From: Palsa-1150 sp036490515
Lineage (GTDB): Bacteria > Myxococcota_A > Polyangia > Polyangiales > Polyangiaceae
Length of the DNA stretch: 64,000 nt
Reading direction: 5' to 3'
Assembly (NCBI GenBank): GCA_036490515.1
Contig: DASXDU010000011.1
Span: 991,351-1,055,350, forward strand
This document shows positions 1 to 9,241 of this stretch, piece after piece. Within the stretch, counting starts at the first letter, position 1. Every line of letters begins with the position of its first letter. The position numbers and the translations under genes are program-made. The notes below the pieces were generated by a model. The model saw only the letters and a list, made by a program, of their open reading frames with translations. It did no database searches and was not told the origin of the DNA.

Positions 1-1110
1 GCGCTCATTTCCTGGGCCACCTACGCGTGGATTTCTCGCGGCAAGGAGTCGACGGACGACGCGCAGGTGGACGCCGACGTGGTTTCGGTCTCGACGCGGG
101 TCGCCGGCACGGTGAAGCTTCACGTGACGGACAACCAGCAGGTCACGAAGGGCAGCGTCCTGGCCGAGATCGACCCGGCGGACTACGTCGCCAAGGAAAA
201 GCAGGCGGAGGCCGAGCTCGCGGCGGCCCAGGCCCAGTCGCAAGCCGCCGACGCCCAGGTCGGCATCGTCGAGGCCACGTCGAAGGGTGGTCTGTCCGCG
301 GCGCGGGCCCAGCTCTCCGGGTCCGCGACGTCGGTCGCGAGCGCCGACGCGGACATCGCCGCAGCCCAGGCGGCACTCGCGCGATCGCAGGCGCAGGCGA
401 GCCAGGCGGACACGGATCTCGCGAGGGCGGAGTCGCTCCTCAAGGATCAGGCGATTCCACGTGCCCAGGTGGACACGGATCGCTCCGCAGCGCAGGCTGC
501 CCACGCGGCGGTCGCGCAAGCCCAAGCACAGCTCGCCGCGGCGCGAGACATGAAGCGCACCGCCCAGACGCGAATCGCGGAGTCAGCGGCGCGCGTCGAG
601 CAGAGTGCACCGGTCGACGCACAGCTCGCGTCCGCGCGGGCGAACGCGGCCCTCGCGCACGCCCGGGTCGAGTCCGCCGAGGCGATGCTCTCGCAAGCGC
701 AGCTGCAGCTGTCCTACACGCGGATCGAGGCGCCCGTGGACGGGTTGCTCTCGCGGCTCGCGGTCCGCGAGGGGCAGCTCGTGCAGGCGGGCCAGCAGAT
801 CGTCTCGGTCGTTCCGTCGGCAACGTACGTGGTCGCAAACTTCAAAGAGACGCAGGTCGGGGCGATGCGCGTGGGGCAGCGCGCGGAGATCCGCGTGGAC
901 GCGTTCCCGGGCAGGACGTTCGAGGGCAAGATCGACAGCACGTCTCCGGGAACGGGCGCCCGCTTCTCGCTCTTGCCGCCGGACAACGCCTCGGGCAACT
1001 TCGTGAAGGTCGTCCAGCGCCTGCCGGTGAAGATCGCCTGGGGCAGCGTCCCCGCGGACGCGAAGCTAGCCGCAGGCATGTCGGCGGACGTGACCGTGTT
1101 CACCCGCTGA
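1..1110 (+). CDS. HlyD/EmrA-type efflux periplasmic adaptor (5' partial)
   Basis: The reading frame is already open at base 1, so the start and cytoplasmic tail lie outside the window; 369 residues are visible. It opens with the end of a membrane helix and then STDDAQVDADVV, the typical entry of EmrA/HlyD adaptors. A long Ala/Gln-rich helical hairpin follows (about residues 60-220), then YTRIEAPVDGLLSRL, the return strand of the lipoyl domain, and a beta-barrel region. Such adaptors bridge an inner-membrane exporter to a TolC channel. The TolC gene follows after 18 bases, which fits a tripartite efflux operon. The inner-membrane pump (MFS or ABC) is not seen and is probably upstream. Family call is firm; substrate is unknown. 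Confidence 0.9.
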   Translation, partial: ALISWATYAWISRGKESTDDAQVDADVVSVSTRVAGTVKLHVTDNQQVTKGSVLAEIDPADYVAKEKQAEAELAAAQAQSQAADAQVGIVEATSKGGLSAARAQLSGSATSVASADADIAAAQAALARSQAQASQADTDLARAESLLKDQAIPRAQVDTDRSAAQAAHAAVAQAQAQLAAARDMKRTAQTRIAESAARVEQSAPVDAQLASARANAALAHARVESAEAMLSQAQLQLSYTRIEAPVDGLLSRLAVREGQLVQAGQQIVSVVPSATYVVANFKETQVGAMRVGQRAEIRVDAFPGRTFEGKIDSTSPGTGARFSLLPPDNASGNFVKVVQRLPVKIAWGSVPADAKLAAGMSADVTVFTR

Positions 1111-1128
1111 GCGAATGAGGTGAGAGCG

Positions 1129-2451
1129 ATGCGATTGGCAGCAGCCGGGGGGCTGGTGGGAGCCGCGATCTGCGCAGCCGCGACGGCCCTCGCGGAAGCG
1201 CCGACTACGATGGCCACTCGACCTACCAGCGTCGCCGAGGCAGTGGCCATCGCGCTCCGCCAGAACCCGGATGCCCAGTCCGGCGAGGTCGAAGTCCGCG
1301 GAGCCGAAGCGGATCGGTCCAACGTGAACGGCACCTTCTACCCAAAGCTCCACGTCGACGCGAACGTGCAGCAATGGAATAGCCCGTTCTCAATCAACTT
1401 CGGGGGCGCCGCCTTCACGGTGCGCAATGCGTTCACCTGGACCGCGAGCGTGTCGATCATCCAGCCTCTCACGCAGCTCTGGTCCATCTACGACCAGTAT
1501 CGTGTCCAGGATCTGGGCGTGGACGTCGCGAGCATCAAGCGCCAGGTGACGCGACGCGAAGTCGCGTTCCAGGTGGCGCAGGGGTATTACCGCCTGCTCG
1601 AGGCCCAGCGTCTGGCCGAGGTCGCGCAGAGCTCCGTCGTGCAGCTCGAGGGACAGCAGCGCGAGGCGCAATCGCTCTTCGACAACGGTGTCATCGGAAA
1701 AAATGACCTGCTGCGTGCAGCGCTGGCGCTCGCGAGCGCGCGCCAGCGCGCCATCCAGATGAACGGCAACGTCGTGCTCGCCCGTGGCCAGCTCGACGTC
1801 CTCCTGGGCCAACCGGCCGGCGCTCTCTTCGAACCCGTTCCCTTCACGGGGGAGCCGCCGCCGGTCGACGACCCGAGCGTCGAGTCCGCCGAGGGGCGGG
1901 CGAGCGCCCAGCGTCTCGAGGTGCGCGAGATCGACCGATCCATCCAGCAAGCCGACCACGGCGTCGCGGCCGCCAAGAAGCGCCTCCTCCCGCAGGTCAA
2001 CGCGATCGGGAACTACACCCACTTCGTGGGGTCGCAGTTTCAGCAGGAGGACGCCGCGTACGTCGGCCTCTTTGCTTCGTGGGACGTCTGGGACTGGGGG
2101 ACGACGACGAGCGGGATCGCTTCGGCGAACGCAAGGCTCGACCAGGCGCGCATCGCGCGCCGCAAGATCGACGACCAGATCCGCCTCGAGGCCCGACAGG
2201 CCTTCGTCAACGCTGCAACGGCGCGGGACGCGCTGGGCGTGGCACGCACCGCCGTGTCTCAGGCGGAGGAGAACTTCCGCATCGTCACGAAGAAGTTCGA
2301 GAACGCCGCAGCCACGTCGTTCGACGTCGTCGACGCCGAGTCTCTTCTCACCCAGGCGCGCGGCCAGGTCGAGCAGGCGCTCTACGACTTCCTCATCGCG
2401 CGCACGGCGCTTCAGCGGGCGACCGGCGCCCCCCTGCCCGGCCTCCCCTGA
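1129..2451 (+). CDS. TolC family outer-membrane efflux protein
   Basis: 440 residues with an N-terminal signal peptide (AAAGGLVGAAICAAATALAEA) and two long helical OEP repeats, as in TolC/OprM channels. The first repeat carries the usual ALRQNPDAQSGEVEV segment and the second AEENFRIVTKKFENAAATSFDVVDAE. I chose ATG 1129 because GAGGTGAG lies just before it; GTG 1120 is in frame and overlaps that ribosome binding site. It follows the HlyD-type adaptor directly and should form the outer-membrane exit duct of the same pump. Length is typical. The substrate cannot be read from the sequence. Confidence 0.9.
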   Translation: MRLAAAGGLVGAAICAAATALAEAPTTMATRPTSVAEAVAIALRQNPDAQSGEVEVRGAEADRSNVNGTFYPKLHVDANVQQWNSPFSINFGGAAFTVRNAFTWTASVSIIQPLTQLWSIYDQYRVQDLGVDVASIKRQVTRREVAFQVAQGYYRLLEAQRLAEVAQSSVVQLEGQQREAQSLFDNGVIGKNDLLRAALALASARQRAIQMNGNVVLARGQLDVLLGQPAGALFEPVPFTGEPPPVDDPSVESAEGRASAQRLEVREIDRSIQQADHGVAAAKKRLLPQVNAIGNYTHFVGSQFQQEDAAYVGLFASWDVWDWGTTTSGIASANARLDQARIARRKIDDQIRLEARQAFVNAATARDALGVARTAVSQAEENFRIVTKKFENAAATSFDVVDAESLLTQARGQVEQALYDFLIARTALQRATGAPLPGLP

Positions 2452-2479
2452 ATGGCGCGGCGCGGATAGTCTCGTGACG

Positions 2480-5113
2480 ATGGCGCAGGACCCCCGCCTC
2501 CGACCGTTTCGTCGCACGAAGCTGCTGGTGTTCGCGTCCGCGGCGGTCGCGTTTGGCGGCGCCTGCATCGACGAGCCGCCGCCCGTCGTGGCACCCCCGC
2601 CAGCGATCGCGCAGGTGGTCCGTCCGGACGAGGGGCACCTCACGGAGGTGCGCGCGCTCACTGTGAGCGGTGCGAACGACCGCCCTCGCTGGTCATGGGA
2701 TGGCAAGGAGGTGATCCTGCAGACGGGCGGCGGTCCTCGCGGCTGCTCGCGCGTCGCGCGGGTGAATGCAGCCGAGCCTCACGAGGCGACGGCCGTCGCC
2801 GACGGGCGTCAGCCGGCGTTCCTCCCCGTCGGAGGCGGGGTCGTGTATGCCGCGGGGGGGGGCTGCCCGAAGGCCGTGGACACGCCGGCCACCCTCACGT
2901 TCGATCCGGACACGGACGTCTTTCGTGCCAAGGAGGACGGCTCCGACGCGCGACGGCTGACCGAGACGCCCGGGTTCGACGGGGAGCCGGCCGTCTGCGG
3001 CAAGACCGGCACCATCGTCTTCACGTCCGTACGCGACGGTGATCTCGATCTCTACCGCATGGACGCGGACGGGGCACACGTCCGCCGAATCACCTCCTTC
3101 CCCGGGTACGACGGCGGCGCCGTTTTCGACGCCGACTGCTCCCACATCGCGTGGCACGCCTGGCACCCGCGCGGCAAGGACCTCGAGGCCTACACGAGCG
3201 CGCTGACGACGGAGCACCGGGTCCGTCCGGCGACTCTCGAGCTCTGGTACGCCAACGCCGACGGGACCGAGGCCCGCCAGGTGACGTACCTCGAATCGCG
3301 CTCGTTCGAGCCGACCTGGTACCCCGCGGAGAAGCGGCTGCTCTTCAGCTCGACGTTCGACGGCGAGAGCCCGCGCGACGTCGACCTCTGGGCCGTGGAC
3401 GTCGATGGTACCAACCTCGAGCGAGTCTCGACGGCACCGGGTCCGGACGACGATCCCTCGTTCGCACCGGACGGGGCGTCCGTGGCTTTCACGTCGGCGC
3501 GTGGCAGCATCCTCGGAAGCAGCGACACGAACGTGTTCGTCGCCCGCTGGGCCGGCACGTGGCGCCACGTGGAGGAGCGGACCGCGGACCACCTCATGGG
3601 GGACGTCGCGTGGCTCGCGGACGGCGCGCGCGAAGGACGTGGCCTCGGATCGAAGGGCCTCGCGGATGCCGGGGCGTACCTGGAGCGCTCGTTCGAGTCC
3701 TTCGGCCTGACCCCGGCCGGCGACCAGGGGTTTCGCGAGCCGTTCGACGTCACGACGAAGGTGAGCGCTGCGGTGACGGTCGAGGTCGCGGGAGTACCGC
3801 TCCCCGCCGGCGAGGTGAGCGCGCTCGGCTTCTCGGCGTCGAGCGCGGTCGAGGGGCCCCTCGTCTTCGTCGGGTCGGACGGCGACTACGGGCGCGTCGA
3901 CGTGAAGGGCCGCATCGTGGTCGCCCGTGCGCGAACCGCGCTGCGTCACTCCGCGTGGCTCGCCCGCGAGCACGGCGCCGTCGGCTTCCTCGCCGCGGCC
4001 GAGGGCGCCGTCCCGGCGGCATCCCCCGAGAGCAGCGAGGGCATCGCCGCGGCCATTGCGTCGAGTGCTGCGATGGCTCCGGTCCTCGCGCAGGTGGTGC
4101 GCGGGCAGCGGCCCCTGGGACGCCTCGCGGTGACCCTCGCCCCGGAGAAGGCCCCGGCGTTCAACGTCGTGGCCAAGTGGCCCGCCGCCACGGGCGCCCC
4201 GAGGCTGCCGGGCGTCGTGGTCGTGGCCGCGCACTACGATGGCGTGGGCGAGAGGAGTCCGGGCGCCGACGACGACGCGTCGGGGACCGCTGCGCTGCTC
4301 CAGGTGGCGCGCTCGCTGGGCGAGCGCAAGCCATCGGTGCGGCGAGACATCCTGCTCGTCGGCCTCTCCGGGGAGGAGCAGGGCGCTGCCGGAGCATCGG
4401 CGTTCGTCAAACATCCCCCGGGGGGGCTTTCGACGAAGGACGTCGTGGCGATGATCGACCTCGACATCGTCGGCAGGCTTCGGGACGACTCGCTCCAGAT
4501 CTTCGGCATCGACACGGCGGCCGAATGGGCCCAGATGCTCTCCGGCGCGTGTGCAGCATCCGAGGTGACGTGCTTCCCGGCAACGGGGGGTGGGGCCGGA
4601 GGCGAGGATCGGCGTCCGTTCTTCGAGGCGCGCGTCCCGGCCATCCAGCTCTTCACGGGCGTCCATCCGGATCTCGGCAAGGCATCGGATACGGTCGGCG
4701 CGCTCAACGCGACCGGCATGGCGCAGGTGGCGCGTATCGCCGAGCACGTGGCGGTCGACCTGGCTGACCTCGGCGATCGAATCGCGTTCCAGCAAGGGGC
4801 GGTCGCGCCCGGGGAAGGCGACGAGCGCGGGTTCGTTGCGTCGCTCGGCACGTTCCCGGATGCTGCGGGGCCGCCTGCCGGCCAGAAAGGCATGCTCCTC
4901 GCGGGCGTTCGCGCAGGGGGCCCGGCGGACAAGGCGGGGTTGCGCCGAGGCGACGTGCTGGTCCGGCTCGGAAAGCACGTCATTGGCGGAATCGACGACG
5001 TGAAGTTCGTGCTCACTCAGGCTCGCCCCGGCACGACGATGAAGGCGGCGGTCCTCCGTGACGGCACGCTCCTATCCGTCGACGTCACCCTGGACGTGCC
5101 TCCACGTCGCTGA
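2480..5113 (+). CDS. Lipoprotein-like M28 metallopeptidase with propeller, PA and PDZ domains
   Basis: 877 residues. The N-terminus has a hydrophobic stretch ending in FGGAC, a weak lipobox. Residues about 60-390 are TolB/PD40-type beta-propeller repeats (DLDLYRMDADGAHVRRIT and similar). A PA domain follows (about 437-517). The M28 aminopeptidase core begins at AAHYDGVGE near residue 583, then GADDDASG (zinc ligands), GLSGEEQG near 631 and the conserved MIDLDIVGRL. A PDZ domain (about 800-870) closes the protein. It probably trims peptides in the periplasm or at the envelope. ATG 2480 is the first start with a leader; the frame is open further upstream, but that part overlaps the tolC-like gene. 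The domain combination is unusual but known in Myxococcota. Confidence 0.85.
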   Translation: MAQDPRLRPFRRTKLLVFASAAVAFGGACIDEPPPVVAPPPAIAQVVRPDEGHLTEVRALTVSGANDRPRWSWDGKEVILQTGGGPRGCSRVARVNAAEPHEATAVADGRQPAFLPVGGGVVYAAGGGCPKAVDTPATLTFDPDTDVFRAKEDGSDARRLTETPGFDGEPAVCGKTGTIVFTSVRDGDLDLYRMDADGAHVRRITSFPGYDGGAVFDADCSHIAWHAWHPRGKDLEAYTSALTTEHRVRPATLELWYANADGTEARQVTYLESRSFEPTWYPAEKRLLFSSTFDGESPRDVDLWAVDVDGTNLERVSTAPGPDDDPSFAPDGASVAFTSARGSILGSSDTNVFVARWAGTWRHVEERTADHLMGDVAWLADGAREGRGLGSKGLADAGAYLERSFESFGLTPAGDQGFREPFDVTTKVSAAVTVEVAGVPLPAGEVSALGFSASSAVEGPLVFVGSDGDYGRVDVKGRIVVARARTALRHSAWLAREHGAVGFLAAAEGAVPAASPESSEGIAAAIASSAAMAPVLAQVVRGQRPLGRLAVTLAPEKAPAFNVVAKWPAATGAPRLPGVVVVAAHYDGVGERSPGADDDASGTAALLQVARSLGERKPSVRRDILLVGLSGEEQGAAGASAFVKHPPGGLSTKDVVAMIDLDIVGRLRDDSLQIFGIDTAAEWAQMLSGACAASEVTCFPATGGGAGGEDRRPFFEARVPAIQLFTGVHPDLGKASDTVGALNATGMAQVARIAEHVAVDLADLGDRIAFQQGAVAPGEGDERGFVASLGTFPDAAGPPAGQKGMLLAGVRAGGPADKAGLRRGDVLVRLGKHVIGGIDDVKFVLTQARPGTTMKAAVLRDGTLLSVDVTLDVPPRR

Positions 5114-5168
5114 TCGATTTCGGCGGCTGCTCGGGATCGCGCAGGGTCATCGCTGCTACGCTGCCGGC

Positions 5169-6017
5169 ATGCGCGTCACCTTCCGGGGCGTCCGCGGCTC
5201 GGTGCCAACGCCCGGGCCCTCGACCGTCCGCTACGGTGGCAACACGGTTTGCGTCGACGTCCGCCTGTCCGACGGAACGCTCGTCGTGCTCGACGCGGGC
5301 ACGGGCATCCGCGAGCTGGGCAAGCAGCTCACCGCAGATCGACACTTTGCGCCGATCCATCTCTTCATCACGCACGGCCACTGGGACCACATCATCGGCC
5401 TGCCCTTCTTCGCTCCGCTCTACTCCAAGGACACACACCTCGTGGTCCACGCCGTCACCGCGCTCGCGCGAGAACGCACGCTGCACCCCATCGTGTTCGA
5501 CGGTGAGCACTTCCCGGTACGGTTCGCCGATCTACCCGCGCGTATCGAGCACGACGCGAGGTCCCGCGACATCCGCGTCGGTTGTTCACGCGTGACCCAC
5601 ATCGAGCTGAACCACCCGGGGAGCGCCGTCGGTTTCCGGATCGACGACGACGGCGACGGCACGTCGCTCTGCTACCTCACCGACAACGAGCTCTACCCCC
5701 CGGGCGCCGCTGCCACGTCGGTCGAGGAACTAGCCCGCTTCGCCGCAGGGGCGACGCTCCTCGTTCACGACGCGCAGTACCTGCCCGGGGACATGCCGGC
5801 GAAACGCGGCTGGGGGCACTCGGTCGTGGGCGAGGTCCTCGGTCTCGGCAAGCAGGCCGAGGCCCACGCGCTCGCGCTTCACCACCACGAACCCGAGCGC
5901 GACGACGACGCGCTCGACGGCATCGCCGAGGACGCGGCCCAATGGGCCGCGGAGAACGCGCCCTCGATGCGCACGATCGTGGCGCGCGAAGGCCTCTCGC
6001 TCGAGCTCCGGCGCTGA
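5169..6017 (+). CDS. MBL-fold metallo-hydrolase
   Basis: 282 residues of a metallo-beta-lactamase fold. The metal motif is H69-G-H71-W-D73-H74 (ITHGHWDHIIG), with HIELNHPGSAVGF and LVHDAQY later giving further ligands. The start MRVTFRGVRGSVPTPGPST is characteristic of the subgroup related to phosphodiesterases of the PhnP/ribonuclease Z type. ATG 5169 is preferred over upstream in-frame codons because those overlap the peptidase gene and do not resemble the family. It is probably a soluble phosphodiesterase; the substrate is not known. It converges on the response regulator gene, with 15 bases between the two stops. Confidence 0.85.
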   Translation: MRVTFRGVRGSVPTPGPSTVRYGGNTVCVDVRLSDGTLVVLDAGTGIRELGKQLTADRHFAPIHLFITHGHWDHIIGLPFFAPLYSKDTHLVVHAVTALARERTLHPIVFDGEHFPVRFADLPARIEHDARSRDIRVGCSRVTHIELNHPGSAVGFRIDDDGDGTSLCYLTDNELYPPGAAATSVEELARFAAGATLLVHDAQYLPGDMPAKRGWGHSVVGEVLGLGKQAEAHALALHHHEPERDDDALDGIAEDAAQWAAENAPSMRTIVAREGLSLELRR

Positions 6018-6032
6018 CGACCGGGCGCACGA

Positions 6033-6734
6033 TCAGATGTCGCTCGCGCCGTCCTCGCAGGGCGATTCCGTGAACCGGTACCCGACCCCGCGCACGGTCT
6101 CGACGTACCGGCCGACGCCCTTCAACTTCTCGCGGAGCCGCTTGACGTGCGTGTCCACGGTGCGGGTCGTGATGTCGGCCTCGATCCCCCAGATGTCGCT
6201 CAGCAGAACGGAACGAGTCTGCACCCGGTTCTTGCGCTCGTAGAGCGTGACGAGGAGACGGAATTCGAGGGTCGTCAGCGAGATCTCTGCGCCCGCGACC
6301 CATGCCCTGTGTGCAGCGGGGTCGATGCGCAGCTCGCCGAACTCCACGAAGTCCGCCGACGGCGCGTCCTTGCGGCGGAGGACGGCGTTCACGCGCAGGA
6401 GCAGCTCCCGGACGCTGAATGGCTTGACGACGTAATCGTCGGCCCCGAGCTCGAAGCCCACGACGCGATCGATCTCCTCGCCCTTCGCCGTGACCATCAT
6501 CACGCGGATCTCGCGGGTCGCCTGGTCCTTCTTGAGCGTCTTGCAGACCGCGGTCCCACTGATGTCCGGCAGCATCAGGTCGAGGAGGATCAGGTCGGGC
6601 TGGATCTCGCGCGCGAGCCGCAGCCCGTCGCTCCCCGTGGAGGTCACGGTGACGCGGTGGCCTTCCTTGGTGAGGTTGTAGTCGAGCACCTCGCGAAGAT
6701 CGGCCTCGTCTTCGATCACGAGCACACGGGCCAT
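6033..6734 (-). CDS. OmpR/PhoB-family response regulator
   Basis: 233 residues. The receiver domain (1-120) has the acidic pocket IEDEAD, the phospho-acceptor Asp in LILLDLMLPDISG, the Thr of MMVTAKGE and the Lys of YVVKPFS. A winged-helix DNA-binding domain follows (about 135-228), with the typical ISLTTLEFRLLVTLYERKN and TRTVDTHVKRLREKL, ending in ETVRGVGYRF. I chose ATG 6734 (MARVLVIEDE); ATG 6740 two codons upstream is equally possible. No sensor kinase is adjacent, so it is an orphan regulator here. PhoB-like regulators often answer phosphate limitation, but that is only a possibility. Confidence 0.92.
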   Translation of the reverse strand: MARVLVIEDEADLREVLDYNLTKEGHRVTVTSTGSDGLRLAREIQPDLILLDLMLPDISGTAVCKTLKKDQATREIRVMMVTAKGEEIDRVVGFELGADDYVVKPFSVRELLLRVNAVLRRKDAPSADFVEFGELRIDPAAHRAWVAGAEISLTTLEFRLLVTLYERKNRVQTRSVLLSDIWGIEADITTRTVDTHVKRLREKLKGVGRYVETVRGVGYRFTESPCEDGASDI

Positions 6735-6851
6735 GCGCATCTGTCTAGGACATGCCGAGTCCGTTCGCTCGACGATCTCGTGACGGTCCTGTGACGCCGG
6801 CCGCGCCGGCCAAGGGAGCGTCCCCGCGCCTCGGTCTAGACTCGACGCTCC

Positions 6852-7274
6852 ATGCCGCAGCCGATCGTCGTCCGTGCCGGCGTCGTCGTTCCCGAAGCAG
6901 CCCTCTCGGTCCGCGCGGTCCGGGCCTCGGGACCGGGAGGGCAGAACGTGAACAAGGTCTCGAGCAAGGTGGAACTGCGCGTGGAGCTCCCGCTCGTCAC
7001 CGGGCTCGATGACGGCGCGCGCGGGCGACTGCGTGCACTCGCCGCAGGGTCTCTCGACGCCGAAGGGCGCCTGCTCGTGACGAGTCAGCGGACGCGCGAC
7101 CAGCGATTGAACCTCGAGGACGCGCGCGACAAGGTCCGCGCGCTCATCGAGCGAGCCTTGTGGCGCCCGAAGACCCGGCGCGCAACGCGCCCGAGCCGGG
7201 GGAGCATCGAGCGGCGTCTGTCCGACAAGAAGCGCCGCGCGCAGACGAAGTCCGGGCGGAGGGGGGGAGATTGA
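6852..7274 (+). CDS. arfB: Alternative ribosome-rescue factor ArfB (peptidyl-tRNA hydrolase)
   Basis: 140 residues, the usual length of ArfB/YaeJ. The catalytic GGQ sits in RASGPGGQNVNKVSSKV, which in this family hydrolyses peptidyl-tRNA on ribosomes stalled without a stop codon. The C-terminus is strongly basic (DKKRRAQTKSGRRGGD), matching the tail that enters the empty mRNA channel. It lacks the codon-recognition domains of full release factors. The gene diverges from the response regulator and seems to be a single unit. Confidence 0.9.
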   Translation: MPQPIVVRAGVVVPEAALSVRAVRASGPGGQNVNKVSSKVELRVELPLVTGLDDGARGRLRALAAGSLDAEGRLLVTSQRTRDQRLNLEDARDKVRALIERALWRPKTRRATRPSRGSIERRLSDKKRRAQTKSGRRGGD

Positions 7275-7578
7275 CCACATCCCCCGCGCTCGGCGGCGAC
7301 ACCAGCTCGAACCTTGCGCCGACGCGAGGCGCGGGTGCGACCAGGTGAACAAAGTGCAGCCCCGCGGGAGGGCACTCCGGGCAGGCCGCAAATCGGCGCC
7401 TTCGGCACAGTTTCCTCGCACCTAATTGGGCGGCCCAAGCACTTTCGACCTTGCACCAAGCGGCCGATGAGGTGAACTCCTACTCGCGCACATTCCGTCG
7501 CGATGCCCCGGGCACGTCGATTCAGGAGTGGCGCAAAGTTTCATCGCCCTGGGACTCCCGGGCGGAAGGAGTCGTGTC
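7275..7578. other. Intergenic region before the sedolisin gene
   Basis: 304 bases without a convincing gene. Reading frames here have no family features. The only structure I see is a GC-rich hairpin at the right end, directly before the ribosome binding site of the protease. Confidence 0.5.
7545..7564 (+). promoter_or_regulatory. Hairpin abutting the protease ribosome binding site
   Basis: CGCCC-T-GGG, loop ACT, CCCGGGCG: an eight-pair stem with one bulged T, ending one base before the AAGGAG at 7566-7571. Its position could influence translation initiation of the protease. GC-rich hairpins arise easily by chance in this genome, so the role is speculative. Confidence 0.25.
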
Positions 7579-9237
7579 ATGGGTCGACGGTCGTTGGTCA
7601 GCCTCCTCGCGATTGCCCCGGCCGTGCTCCTCACGAGCGGGTCGGTCTCTGCGCAGAGCATCACCGATTTCGACCGAGCGGCAGACGACGCTGCGCTTGC
7701 TGCCGTCGAGGTGCACCCCTTTGCCTCCCTCTGCACGTCCAACCCGAACGCGCGCTTCCATTGTTTCGCGAAGCTTCGCACCGACGAGATGGGCAACGTC
7801 CAGCAGTACGCCTCGCCTCAGGGCTACGGGCCCAAGGATCTCGAGTCCGCGTACAAGCTCCCCACGACCGGCGGCACGGGGAAGACCGTCGCCGTGATCG
7901 ACGCGTACCACTACGCCAGCGCCGAATCCGACCTCGCCACCTACCGGTCCGCGATGGGACTGCCTGCGTGCACGAGCGCGAGCGGCTGCTTCAAGCAGGT
8001 CGCCGCCGACGGCAGCACGAACTTCGGCGGCGCGGATCCGGGTGGCTGCCAGCAGGGCTGGACCGGCGAGGCTGCACTCGACTTGCAGATGGCGAGCGCC
8101 GCGTGCCCGGACTGCAACATCCTCATCGTAGAGGAGCCTGACGACTCCTCCGGCTTCGACCAGGCAGTGAACACCGCAGTGACGCTCGGAGCGGTTGCGG
8201 TCAGCAACAGCTACGGAGGCCAGGAGTACTCGCAGGAATCCGGGGAGGAGACGACCTACACGCACGCCGGCGTTCTCATCACGGCTTCCACCGGTGACAG
8301 TGGCTTCGGGGCGTCGTACCCGGCGACTTCCGCCGGCGTCGTGGCCGTCGGCGGCACGACGCTGCAGACGTCGACCTCCTCGCGTGGATGGGCCGAGGCC
8401 GCGTGGTCCAGCGGCGGCAGCGGCTGCAGCGGCGTCATCGCGAAGCCGTCCTGGCAAACGCAGACGATATGCGCGAAACGCATGGAGGCCGACGTCTCTG
8501 CCATTGGCGATCCGGACACGGGCGTCGCGACCTACTGCGGAGGCGGCTGGGGCGTCGCGGGCGGAACCAGTGCCTCGTCCCCCATCGTCGCTGCGGCGTT
8601 CACGATCATGCACGTGCCTACCAGCCCTTCGTTCGTCTGGCAGAACACGGCCGACTTCTTCGACGTGACGAGCGGCAAGAACGGGAACTGCACGACGGCG
8701 GGCCAGTGCGCCGCCGGCACGGGGTACGACGGTCCGACGGGCTGGGGGTCTCCGAACGGCGGCCTGCTCAGCGGCGCGAGCAGCGGCGGCTCGAGCAGCA
8801 GCGGATCGAGCAGCGGCAGCAGCAGCGGCAGTAGCTCGGGGAGCAGCTCGGGGAGCAGCAGCGGATCGAGCAGCGGCTCCAGCAGCGGGAGCTCGTCCGG
8901 GTCCAGCAGCGGCAGCAGCTCGGGGTCGAGCAGCGGCAGCTCGAGCGGCGGAGGGAGCAGCAGCTCCGGTTCCTCCAGCAGCAGCTCGGGGTCGAGCGGC
9001 GGCTCCGGCGGAAGTGGGAGCGGCAGCGGGTCGGGGTCGTCGAGCAGCGGTGCAGTCGGCGCGGACGCAGGCAGCTCGAACGGGAACAGCGACACGAACC
9101 TGAACTGGAACCCCAACTCGCCAGCCGGTTGCGGGTGCTCGGTCGTCGACGCTCGCACCGACTACGGCGCGCTCGTGCTCGGACTGGGCCTCGCGCTCGG
9201 CCTCGGCGTCCGGCGCCGGCGTTCGCAGCAGGGATAG
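7579..9237 (+). CDS. Sedolisin-type (S53) serine peptidase with Ser/Gly linker and MYXO-CTERM-like anchor
   Basis: 552 residues. ATG 7579 follows AAGGAG at seven bases and begins a signal peptide cleaved near residue 25. The catalytic domain shows the S53 set: E164 and D168 in GEAALD, oxyanion D240 in STGDSGFG, and nucleophile S331 in GGTSASSP. A Ser/Gly-rich linker (about 395-500) leads to GCGCSVVD, a hydrophobic helix and RRRR at the C-terminus, which looks like the MYXO-CTERM sorting signal, so the enzyme is probably displayed on the surface. Family members usually have a prodomain of about 170 residues; here only about 75 residues lie between the signal peptide and the core. It may be a predatory or nutritional protease (inference). 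Confidence 0.87.
   Translation: MGRRSLVSLLAIAPAVLLTSGSVSAQSITDFDRAADDAALAAVEVHPFASLCTSNPNARFHCFAKLRTDEMGNVQQYASPQGYGPKDLESAYKLPTTGGTGKTVAVIDAYHYASAESDLATYRSAMGLPACTSASGCFKQVAADGSTNFGGADPGGCQQGWTGEAALDLQMASAACPDCNILIVEEPDDSSGFDQAVNTAVTLGAVAVSNSYGGQEYSQESGEETTYTHAGVLITASTGDSGFGASYPATSAGVVAVGGTTLQTSTSSRGWAEAAWSSGGSGCSGVIAKPSWQTQTICAKRMEADVSAIGDPDTGVATYCGGGWGVAGGTSASSPIVAAAFTIMHVPTSPSFVWQNTADFFDVTSGKNGNCTTAGQCAAGTGYDGPTGWGSPNGGLLSGASSGGSSSSGSSSGSSSGSSSGSSSGSSSGSSSGSSSGSSSGSSSGSSSGSSSGSSSGGGSSSSGSSSSSSGSSGGSGGSGSGSGSGSSSSGAVGADAGSSNGNSDTNLNWNPNSPAGCGCSVVDARTDYGALVLGLGLALGLGVRRRRSQQG
8779..9048 (+). repeat. Ser/Gly codon repeat encoding the protease linker
   Basis: An in-frame low-complexity run of AGC, TCG, GGC and GGG codons coding for repeated SSGS units. 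It separates the peptidase domain from the membrane anchor. Such tracts change length easily by slippage. Confidence 0.8.
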
Positions 9238-9241
9238 CGGG

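Noticed and set aside
1784..2479. N-terminal extension of the M28 peptidase frame
   Set aside because: It lies inside the tolC-like gene in another frame and is Ser/Arg-rich nonsense; a leader begins at ATG 2480.
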